64,000 bases of DNA from Arctopsyche grandis (lineage: Eukaryota > Arthropoda > Insecta > Trichoptera > Hydropsychidae), in assembly GCF_051622035.1 (NCBI RefSeq), contig NC_135358.1, positions 5,595,501 to 5,659,500 on the forward strand, in the 5' to 3' direction. The position numbers were made by a program, and so were the translations under genes. Under the pieces are notes generated by a model that did no database searches, was not told the origin of the DNA, and saw nothing but the letters and a program-made list of their open reading frames with translations. This document shows positions 25,841-35,632 of the stretch, piece by piece (position 1 is the stretch's first letter; the number at the start of each line of letters is the position of its first letter).

Positions 25841-27240
25841 ATTTTTGTTTTCAAATAGAAATTTTTTCGTCGGTACAATTTTTTTAGCAAACACATTTTA
25901 CAGAGCTTTTTGTTAGCCCTTAAGAATAACTATGTTTCCAACAAAAGCGTCTCATAATAAATCCTTCTAATTACAGAAAAATGAAATAATAGTACATATT
26001 TATGACTATTTATATACCAAAGAAAAATCCATAATCCAAATTTCATAAAGTCCCAAAGAATACCATTTTTCTCAGATGCTTTGTGGTTTTAAAAAACGTA
26101 CAAGAATTCAATAAATTTGACGAATTTTGACATATTAATAAATAAATATTAGATAAACCAGTATCATCGAAATTTAATCGTAAATAAAAAATCTCTTAAA
26201 TAACAAATTACTTGTAAATATAACGTAACTATTCCAATAGATATGAATATCGCTATAAGTGTCCTATGTTTTTTTTATTTCTTTTAGTTATTATGTTACC
26301 GTTCCAGATATTTTTTTTTTATCTTTTGGTATTTTCTTTTATTTCGTATTTTTTTTCATGTTTACTTTTTTCGTTTATCTTATTATTGTTATGAATATTT
26401 CTGTTTTTATTTTATTATTTATATAAGTCGAACCCTTTCTTATAATACTTTTAAATAAACAAATATTATAAGAAAGCCTCTTATTTTAATTTTATTATTT
26501 TAATAATGTTCAGAAGTTCAAAAGTATATTTCAATCCTAAAGGGTACGTACATATGTATTGGTAATTGCTAAAAATTGGCCAATATGGTACACATTCATT
26601 GAAAATTTGATTAGATATGATAAATCAATTGAAAACAGTATCGAGATGGAAAATTTCATTAAAGAAGGAACCCATTTGCTCGATAGTCCTCAAACTGAAA
26701 CTCCAGAATATTATTGATTTCAATTTCTAAAATATGTTAATAATTAACACACACACACATAGAAAGAGAATTTCCACACGCTGAGCACACTACCTACTCG
26801 GAAAATAATAATAAATAAAAAAAAATGACAACGGTCTGAATCTCCCGCTGTTTTTCCTTGAACGTATAATTACACACACGGCACAAGGAACGCCGTTGTG
26901 AGAAATACGAAAATATTTATAAATACATATGTACACAAAGTTCAAAATCCCTGACCCTCCCCGCTTTGACAAGAAAGCGAGAAAATCGTGATCGCGTAAT
27001 GATATTCATACCGATGTGACACACTTAAAATGCCACTGTTCAATTATAAATGTACATAAATTATTGTATGAACGTATATCTACGCTTTTTTTTTTCGAGG
27101 GTTTTCATCCGCATAATGATTTTTACAGCTACGACACAATGACTGGATACGAATGCATACATTTTAATTAAAAAAACCGACTCGCCAGCTGTATTTTGTC
27201 TCTTGTCTCGAGCAGTTTCTTTGCAATCATTGGAATTCAC
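25841..27240. other. AT-rich intergenic DNA, nothing recognised
   Basis: T-rich runs (26260-26400) and an AC microsatellite near 26748-26760. No gene supported. Confidence 0.4.
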
Positions 27241-27250
27241 ATTCACGGAG

Positions 27251-27828
27251 TTTAACCTATGCTTCACGTGTATGGAATAACGCCTCGAATACACTAACCT
27301 TTCCAAGCTCCAAATAATACAAAATAAATCCCTAAATATAATTTATATAACACACCCATATATACTAACTTGAAAAAACTCCATCCCATAAATAATATTC
27401 CGTTAGTTACAGACATTACTAATAAACTAACCAGTAGATTCTATGACAGAATCACTAATAACCATACTAACACACTTGTGAAGAGTCTCGGTGATTACAA
27501 CAAAATATCTATACCCTTCAGGTATATACACAGATTACCTAAACACAATCTGCTTTAGGTCATCGACTTTAGAGAATATTTAATTAATATTATGTATTAG
27601 ATGTATTATGAGCATTTTTAAAAATTGTAAATAGGTTTTTGAGCTATTTTTCTTATTATGCTGTAAATTAACATTAGAATAATATAATACTATGATTACT
27701 AACAAAATTAAATTAAAATTGTAAAATAGAAAATGATCAGTAGATCAGTAGCTATTAAAATAGATATAAGATGTATTGTAAACATACTTTTAGTAATAAT
27801 AAAAAGCATTTAACAATCAAAATCAAAA
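27251..27828 (+). mobile_element. Jockey-like LINE, 5'-truncated insertion (copy B) with 10-bp target duplication
   Basis: Nearly the same sequence as 20029-20580 in copy A, ending in AATAATAAAAAGCATTTAAC and ATCAAA repeats. The 10-mer ATTCACGGAG lies directly before (27241-27250) and directly after (27829-27838), a perfect target-site duplication from target-primed reverse transcription. The remaining coding part (NNIPLVTDITNKLTSRFYDR) is truncated and interrupted. Confidence 0.8.
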
Positions 27829-27838
27829 ATTCACGGAG

Positions 27839-28864
27839 CTTCATACGTTTGACTGATTGAATCAGTTTCGATCAGTTTTACCTCAAAATTAGGACCTGTT
27901 TGAAGTTGAGCGTGCGTGCGTTTGTAGATTGTCGCGGTTGATGCAACTTGGATCGTCTTTGCGGTTGCAGTTAGTGCAATTAGAATGCATGTTGCGTTCG
28001 GTGCGGATGCGAGCTTTCGGCTCTCTTTGAGTATGGATCTCGCCCTATCCTACGAACTCGACATAATCGGTAGGACAGGTAGGTAAGTGACGTTTACAAA
28101 GGTAGGATGTTCGCAGTACGAACATCCTCGATTCGCTTATTAATTACATCCGAGTCTCTCGATAATAGGAAGTCGTGCACTCGATACTTTGAGGATAAAT
28201 AAACCGCACTTTACGTCCTGTCTTACTATTAATACACTTCTTGAGATGTGATGTGTGATTGAGTCGTCGAGTCGAGGATGGTTCGAACAGAGCATCTCAA
28301 TCGTTTGCTTCAAACAAACTGGAATGGAGTCTTTCGTAATAGAAAGACAACAAAAATGTACGAAAGGATTCGATTCAAACAAATAATTCAAACAGGGTGC
28401 ATTTCATTTGTTTTTGGCGAGTATTTGAAGGTTTTTGATGAAAAAGTTATTCTTTGTAAGGCTATAACGGCTGGAGTCAACTAGACGTGCCGCACATTCG
28501 AGTGTTCTTACAATAAGTCAATTGCTAGGAAGAGTAGAGACTGGTGAGTAATTACTAAAGGGCGGATAGGGAGCGTGCTTTTTCCTTTTTACAGAGCTAG
28601 AGTGCAAAAAAAAGGTTCGGCGAACCTTTAACAGCACGCTTCTGTTTAGCTCACTAGTAATTACATTTGGAGTTCACGAGTTCCAAAAATCAAGACGAAA
28701 AAAAACGATCCTTTCAAACCCAATGGTGATAACTAGACTTAGGCGGCCAGGATGCTCGACGGCTAAAAAATTGTCAATCTTTTTTTTTTGCTCTGTTGCT
28801 TTTTCGGACAATGGAGAGGTCTGTTGTTATTTTATGATGGGAAACTCGACCGCCGCCCCTTAGT
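27839..28864. other. intergenic DNA of mixed composition, nothing recognised
   Basis: 27840-28500 is less AT-rich than average but has no recognisable protein or RNA. A short A-rich hairpin-like region (AAAAAAAAGGTTCGGCGAACC) lies near 28600-28625. Confidence 0.35.
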
Positions 28865-29030
28865 GATAACCAGAGGTAGGACCGGAAGCGTGCTTTTTCG
28901 AGGAAACAGGGCGTTTTGGGTCTATTTTCCAGGAAACAGGGCAAACTACAAAGCTAGAGAGCATAAAAAAAAGGTTCATCATAAAAATGAACGAAGCACG
29001 GCGAACAATGAACAATGAACTGCGCAAAGT
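28865..29030 (+). repeat. dispersed repeat, copy 2 (partner at 13741-13905)
   Basis: Matches the 13.7 kb copy over about 165 bases (GTTTTGGGTCTATTTTCCAG, GGGCAAACTACAAAGCTAGA). Not identified. Confidence 0.6.
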
Positions 29031-29590
29031 TGGTCCGCTCTTTAGTCTAAAGAATAAAGGATCGAGGGATCGGCGACCTCCGAAATCGATCGTAAAACCT
29101 CGTTAATTTAGAGCGTTCATCCATATTAGCCTTCTTTGCATGGATATATACATATATGTGTTTCACGTGCCGAGAACACTTTTTTGTATGGAGATATTTT
29201 CAATAGAAACGCACATTCGAAAAATATGGTTGACGCACCAGGCTCGGCACGAACAATTGTCCTACTATATGTTTCATCGATGAAAACTACGCACAACTTC
29301 TTGAAAATACCCACTCTCTTACTTATACTTACTTTTCTTAATTAAAGAAACATCTTTTAAGTATGCCTCAACTTCTCGTTGTAATAAAATTGAAGTTTAG
29401 CAGTACTTCTTTTCAAACAATGAAGTATTCTGATGCCTCTTGGAAAAAATAGGAAGATACTATATTTTTCTGTCTTTCAATCATACGCAGAATAATCTTA
29501 CCATTGCTATTCTATACCAAGGATCGGACAACCAATTTGTTCATGTGCGATCAAGTTGATCGCACATAAATAAATAGAAAATTATTAAGT
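29031..29590. other. AT-rich intergenic DNA, nothing recognised
   Basis: No supported feature. Confidence 0.35.
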
Positions 29591-29599
29591 TAGCAATAA

Positions 29600-30060
29600 C
29601 AGTTACATTGGGTAACGGCAGCTGAACGATGCCATCACTCTATCCAAGGACACGGACATCTTGTTCCTCTCGATTTGGTATTGACGACAGACCGTCCGTC
29701 GGCTTGCGATTCAGCTGGTTTTCGACCGTATCTCTGAATGACACTTGTCCATTGTCGTCTGTACCGGTTCTGGTCTAGTTGCCGCCGCTGTAGTATTTTT
29801 CAGCCTGGTTGATTTATTCAGTCGGCGTTTAAGCGACAAGATAAAAGCATCATTTGGATGATCTCGAGGTGGGGCGGGGAGGGGGGGGAAACTCGGAACC
29901 CAGCTGATGTATGGGCTTAGCATCGCTGGTTGACGTTTGACATGTGCTTCGCCTTCGGTCTAACAATGTTTACCAGACCTCGACGTCTAGCAGCCTCCGG
30001 CTCGCTTGATGCTCCTCGGCCGCCTGCCTTGCGCTCCTTGGACACACGACAAACAGCTAA
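29600..30060 (-). other. GC-richer orphan segment with coding-like minus frames
   Basis: This island stands out from the AT-rich surroundings. The minus strand has a frame at 29711-29923 with LSLKRRLNKSTRLKN and RPEPVQTTMDKCHSEIRSK before a stop. An adjacent frame reads VCRVSKERKAGGRGASSEPE. The residue mix is protein-like, but I recognise no domain and see no clear splice sites. It may be a retrotransposon relic or an exon fragment. Confidence 0.25.
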
Positions 30061-30292
30061 TTCAACTGTTTAGCATGTACTAGCAGCATAATGGTTGGAG
30101 TCAACGGTCAAGATTGAGTCATCAACTTCGACTTCAACATTAAACTCAGCATAAGGGTTGGCAAAGGGGTGGAGAAAGTACCTTTACAATATCTACTGGG
30201 TGGGCTGCTATCAGATGACAAAACTTCGATATATGTATTTCTATTCTTCGATATCTACCTAATAAGTCAAAAAGTTCAAGTTCAAAACCAGT

Positions 30293-30844
30293 TTTGAATG
30301 CTGACGTCTTTTCTGTTGAAAGCCCGCCACGCTGAAAATTTCGCCAACGTTTCCAACTAGAATTATTTATAAATCCAATAGAAAGCAGGTATAAAAATTG
30401 TAGCTAATCCAAACAAATCCTAGATCACTACCGCCGAGGATTTCGAGTTTTGTAAAGGTGTGTTTAGACTCTCTAATATATCTTGCAACAATATAAAATA
30501 AACAAAAGAAGTCTATCAATGAATGTATTTTTCCAAAACTAGTTCCATCTTCTTCATTGTTGTTAAAATTTAATGCTCAGAATATAAATGCCAAGCTACC
30601 ATCTGAAATACTCAGTAGTTATGGGATTTCCATCGAGTAATTCTGCTATGCTTATAAATTCAGAAATTCTGGTGTAAGCGAGTCTTTATAAACGTTAACA
30701 AATGAATGACATGGATTACACGACCCATGTTCAATGCATTTTTTTTCATTGCTACCTTTAAAGGCTTAGCATGTAGTATTCTTGTTGCCTATCGGCGTTT
30801 TTTAAGCCCATGGATTTGTCAGCAAAACGCCGATCGGCGTTGGT
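30293..30844. mobile_element. piggyBac-like miniature element, family 1, copy 1 (ends lost)
   Basis: About 550 bases match copies at 33793-34366 and 36360-36938, from TTTGAATGCTGACGTC to AACGCCGATCGGCGTTGGTC. The outermost bases of both ends, and so the target duplication, are missing here; the right side abuts RTE-like sequence. Confidence 0.7.
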
Positions 30845-30849
30845 CTCCA

Positions 30850-31090
30850 ACACGCTACCATTTGTGTTTTGGGCAACTCATCTTTCTTGTCTCATATATT
30901 TTTCGAATTTCATCCACCCATCTCTTTTGCGGCCTTCCTTACACCCCATTAAATTCTCTCGGGTACCATTTATACGTACTATGCACATGTTTTATTTTAT
31001 GTTTTGAGCAACTCGCATCCATCTCATTCAACACATTTTTCTGAATTCATCCACCCATCTCCCCTATGGCCTTCTACATTCTATCGGGTA
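30850..31090 (-). mobile_element. two partial copies of RTE-like C-terminal coding sequence, minus strand
   Basis: Two blocks about 130-150 bases apart, each reading on the minus strand as a broken WYPxxxRRPxGRWVDEFRKMC and MRWMRVAQN-type peptide. They are related to 17300-17720 and 19300-19515. Stops interrupt both. Confidence 0.6.
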
Positions 31091-31379
31091 CCATTCGAGC
31101 CCTTATTTTGTTCGCATATACAAAATATCCACAAAATTATTCGTTCGTTTTAAGAAAGCAAAGAAACTCCACTACATGACAAACGTTAAAAAAATGCTCG
31201 TCATGGTAAAGCAGTTGCACTCCACGTATTGTAAAAAAGGTATTCAAATAATTGTATTGATGAAACAACTACGTCCACTGCCTTCCGTCAAACCATAAAC
31301 TATTGTGCTATTACTTAGCATATGTATTACTACAAATAGGAATAGGAGAATCAAAAAAAAGCTCGTCGGCAAATTTGAA

Positions 31380-31640
31380 TCGATATTTATTTATTTAATA
31401 GTTTTGGACCATTGTGGCATTACAGGAAGAACCTAATGCGCCACAATGGCCTACATTTGAAAAATATATAAAAACATGATATAAAAACAAGTAAACTGTA
31501 AATAAAGGAAAAAAGCAAAAGCAGAAAACATGGTAAAATAAAATTACAAAAAAAGTAACAAAAGGAAAATAATACATCATTCAGAGAGAAAAAAAAATAA
31601 CAAAAGTGTAAAAATTAAAAATAAAATCCATAAATCCCAT
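31380..31640 (-). mobile_element. possible LINE 3' tail, minus strand
   Basis: On the minus strand it reads GCCATTGTGGCGCATTAGG, then CTGTAATGCCACAATGGTCC and a tail with TTAAATAAATAAATA. The same motif order occurs at 16665-16775. Confidence 0.4.
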
Positions 31641-31989
31641 TCTTTGTTTACACTGATCAAAATTAAAATAGTATATAAAAATGTACAAAAGAGAAAGAAA
31701 AAATAAAATATAATATATCTAAAATATATAATATCTGGAGTCTGCTCACTGGCAAGGCTAAAAATGAGATTATATTGAGAATGGAAGCGTTATATTTTTC
31801 TACCAAGATTCTAGTGGGAATTTAATGCGAAAAATATTTCAATTTCCATTTTGGATCTTATCTATATATATAAAAATTATTATTTTGAATAAAAATACCA
31901 ATAATTTTATTTTACTACCGCCATCTATGTTTAAAACTAAAAACTGGATAGACGTCAGGCACTTTTGCATTTTTGCACTATCGTAATGG

Positions 31990-32250
31990 CGGAGGATCCA
32001 TTTACTTGATGACCAAAATGAGCAATATGGCGGATAAGAGGCAAATTTTTTCCTGAATTGTAATCGTAAGTGAAACGTAAAGGAGGTATGTAATAAAAAT
32101 GTTGCCAAACGAAAGAGCCAAGTAAAGTATAGAAGACGCTTGTAAAAATCAATGTTTGTCTGTCTGTCACATATGCGTTCCTATACCATTCAACCGATTG
32201 CGATGAAACTTACATGAGTTATTGTGTATGTCCACGATGGTTTCTGTAAA
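31990..32250. mobile_element. Helitron-like or other dispersed repeat fragment
   Basis: Includes TGAAACGTAAAGGAGGTATG (found inverted near 41495) and TGTTTGTCTGTCTGTCACAT followed by CCGATTGCGATGAAACTTAC. This arrangement is common in insect Helitron-like and related non-autonomous repeats. Ends not defined. Confidence 0.35.
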
Positions 32251-32364
32251 AAAAAATCGCCCAAAAACTGGAAAACAGGAATGAGTGGCATTGCAATAAT
32301 TTCAGATGTGTTCGCCGCCTGCGTCTATCCGACAAATTATCATTACTGTTATATAATTAGATTA

Positions 32365-32867
32365 CACTGTTCGACACGAAAAATGGTTCAGAGACGAGAT
32401 ATGACTTTTCTTATAGATCTATGCCCAGTGAACACGAATCTGGTAATAAAAAAATGTTGATTGGCCCGAGATTCTGAGATATGTGTTTTTTAAATCGCGC
32501 GATTTTTCTATATCTTGGTGTTGTTCGGTCAATGTCTCAAAATCTGTTAATTTCCTGTTCAAAATGAATATTGTAATCTATAGTCGATTATTTTATCTTT
32601 CATTTGTAGTACTTTACAGCTTTCAAATCTCTCTAAGTAGTCGTCCAGTTCAAATCAAATCAAAAGTACGTATTTTCATTTGGGATTTTTTTCCACAGTT
32701 AATACTATTTTATATTGAGTATTTTCTATTGAAACATGTTTATTGGGATAGTATTCTGGCCACACTATTTTTTGTTTTGTACCAGATTCGTATTTACTGG
32801 GCATAGATCTATAAGAGTCATATCTCGTCTCTGAACCAAAAAAAAAGTCGTCATTTGTCGAACAGTG
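32365..32867. mobile_element. non-autonomous DNA transposon with ~90-bp inverted ends and TTA duplication
   Basis: Begins CACTGTTCGAC and ends GTCGAACAGTG. The ends are inverted copies for roughly 90 bases (sharing CAGAGACGAGATATGACT and TAGATCTATGCCCAGT). TTA lies on both sides (32362-32364 and 32868-32870). A 3-bp duplication with CACTG ends fits a CACTA/EnSpm-type element; a PIF/Harbinger-type 3-bp target is the alternative. No transposase. Truncated relative at 18671-19065. Confidence 0.65.
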
Positions 32868-32879
32868 TTATTAAGTATT

Positions 32880-33788
32880 AATTTGAAACTAAAACATTCA
32901 CTTATCGAAGCACATCGAGAAACGGGAACGGGAATAGCATGCGTTATTGTGGCATTGCAACGCATGCCGGGTTCAGCTGGTTCAAAACAAAATCTAACTC
33001 TGGTTATATGTACAACATAAACAAAGTCAAATAAGGAGAGGATGGGTTCAGCACTCTACATAGATATGCCACAAGCCAATATCGGTCGATGCGAAGATAG
33101 CGATCTAGATTTGACTCTATTGACGTAAAGGGAATAATGAGGTGGTGGACAGCCGGACAGACAGCGACCTGTCCGACTCAATGGGGGCCAACGTCCTGCT
33201 TTTTGTACCAAATCACACACAGCCTATTCCGATTCGGGAGAGATAACCCACGGCCAGATAACGTCAGTTAACGCATACCTGATCTCGGGGCACACCGATC
33301 CTCTCCGGCATCACCCACAGCCATTGCACAATGTTACCTGTCATATAGCACAACATAAAAAAAAGAGAGATGCCAATTCTCAATATCGACAATCAAAAGT
33401 CTGATCAAACTTGTTAAATACACTCAAACTCTTTTTTTTTTTTTGTATATACATATATATTTTATTCGATAAAAAGACAATGCGGTGTACAACCTATACA
33501 TGACTAGAGAGTATCGTGAATCACAAGCGTCGTTTTAATAAAATGTTATTAAAAATAATTGTGCATCGACGACAAAATAATAATAAATTCATATTTACAG
33601 TTTGTACGAGTGGTGAATTTCTATCGGATGCTTTTCCGCCGAGATGAATCGTTAACCGTTTGTTACAGGCTACGACAAAACTCGGTGGTTTCAGACTGCT
33701 TTTATAAAATAATTACATATATCTTTACACTAACTTGAAAACCTCATACATCAAAACTAAATTTAGCTAAGAGGACAATGAAAACTAT
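32880..33788. other. intergenic DNA, nothing recognised
   Basis: 32990-33340 is less AT-rich and unrepetitive with no clear exon. The rest is AT-rich. Confidence 0.35.
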
Positions 33789-33792
33789 TTAA

Positions 33793-34366
33793 CCCTTTGA
33801 ATGTTGACGTCTTTTCTGTTGAAAGCCCGCCACGATTAAAATTTCGGCAACGTTTCCAACTAGAATTATTTGGAAATCCAATGGAAAGCAGGTATAAAAA
33901 TTGAAGCCAATCTAAACAAACCCTAGATAACTACCGCTGAGGATTTCGAGATTTGTAAAGTTGTGTTTAGACTCTCTAATATAGCTTGCAACAATATAAA
34001 ATAAACAAGTCTATTAATGAATGTATTTGTCCAATACTAGTTCTACCTTCTTAATTGTTGTTAAAACTTAATGCTCACAATCTAAATGCCAAGCCACAAT
34101 CTAAAATACTCAGCAGTTACGGATTTCCATCGGGAAATTCTCTTAAGGTTATTAATTCAGAAATTCCGGTGTAAACCAATCTTTATAAACGTTGACAAAT
34201 GAATGACACGGATTACACGACCCATGTTCAATGCTACCTGGAAAGGCCTAGCAGGTAGTATTCTTGTTTACTTTGTACATGCTCAAAATACAACACCTAT
34301 CAGCGATTTTCAGGACCATGGACTTGTTGGCAAAACGCCGTTCGGCGTTGGTCAGCATTCAAAGGG
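33793..34366. mobile_element. piggyBac-like miniature element, family 1, copy 2 (complete, TTAA duplication)
   Basis: Starts CCCTTTGAATGTTGAC and ends GTCAGCATTCAAAGGG, with TTAA directly on both sides (33789-33792 and 34367-34370). These are piggyBac-type ends. It is 574 bases long without a transposase. A subterminal palindrome derived from AACGCCGATCGGCGTT lies just inside the right end. Confidence 0.8.
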
Positions 34367-34619
34367 TTAATCAGCCTTTTTTTTAGTTATGATTTAAAAA
34401 TCATTATTCAATTAGATTTAGAATGTTACTATAAGATAAAAAATAAAAGTATCGTTTCTGACCAAAATTAAGAGGTTTACAAGTCGGGGCAATGACATAT
34501 TGAATTTCACAACACATAAAATAATCACAATAATACGTATTGAATTAATACAAAATTAAATCTCACCATGTCAAAATATTTTTGTTATCAGTACAAATTC
34601 AAGCAATGCATATAATAAT

Positions 34620-35185
34620 GGTTGTGGCTATTTGCAGGTACTATATCTGCGAATTATTGGCTATTTGCAGGTACTATATCTGCGACAGGCGCAAAGCCTT
34701 CTGCGCATGCGCGTGAACTTATAATCCGATTATAATTTCTTACATTTAATGTATGCTAGACTTGTTAATGTATCAATCCTTCATTATACATGAGGAAAAT
34801 AAATTTCGCACGTCATTATAATAGATTTATATCATTTAGGTAGTTCGCGGCTTGTACTTGTATGTAGGTATTATACGTTGTATATGATAATAATTTTCTA
34901 AAAACTAATAATATTAACTAATTTGGATTATATTTTTTACTCTACGTGACTTTACGATTTCGAACTAAATCTTAAGAGGTTTAAATCAAAATTTTAACAG
35001 TAAACACGCTGACAGTGATAGTTCACGCGCATGCGCAGAAGGCTTTGCGCCTGTCGCAGATAAAGTAAATGCAAATAGTCAACAATTCGCAGATATAGTA
35101 CCTGCAAATAGCCAATAATTCGCAGATATAGTACCTGCAAATAGCCAATGATTTGCAGATATAGTATCTGCAAATAGCCACAACC
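34620..35185. mobile_element. long-inverted-repeat element with tandem repeats in its ends and a 9-bp target duplication
   Basis: Starts GGTTGTGGCTATTTGCAG and ends with its complement CTGCAAATAGCCACAACC. TATAATAAT flanks both ends (34611-34619 and 35186-35194). Each arm holds tandem units of about 34 bases (GGCTATTTGCAGGTACTATA then TCTGCGAATTATT): about two on the left and four on the right. Inside them lies a shared GCGCAAAGCCTTCTGCGCAT block. Long inverted ends and a 9-bp duplication fit a Mutator-like element; no transposase. Confidence 0.7.
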
Positions 35186-35632
35186 TATAATAATTTCAAT
35201 GAAGTGTAAATATAAAATTTCTAAATGTTACAAGAATGTGACTTAATTATATTATATGTATGTATGTAATAAAATAAAAATAAAATTTTCAAATACAAGA
35301 AACAATCGATAAACAATTCAGAAATAACAGAAAGAAAACAAAATGAACGATTTATAAAATAATACTGCTAAAATATGTAGTTCATTTATATCACAATAAT
35401 AAATAAAATTTTGAATAGAAACATAATGTAAATTTAAATAACCGTAAAACATAATATATAAATGAATTTTACAAAATCAAGATAATAATGAGCATTAAAA
35501 AACTACTATAGTTATGTATGTGTATAAATTGTATATATATAATTTTTTTTTTATATTTTCATTTTTCGCTCATCAAAACTTGAAGGTAGTATTGATTTAA
35601 ATTTAAACTAAATGACCATGTTGAAAAAACGG

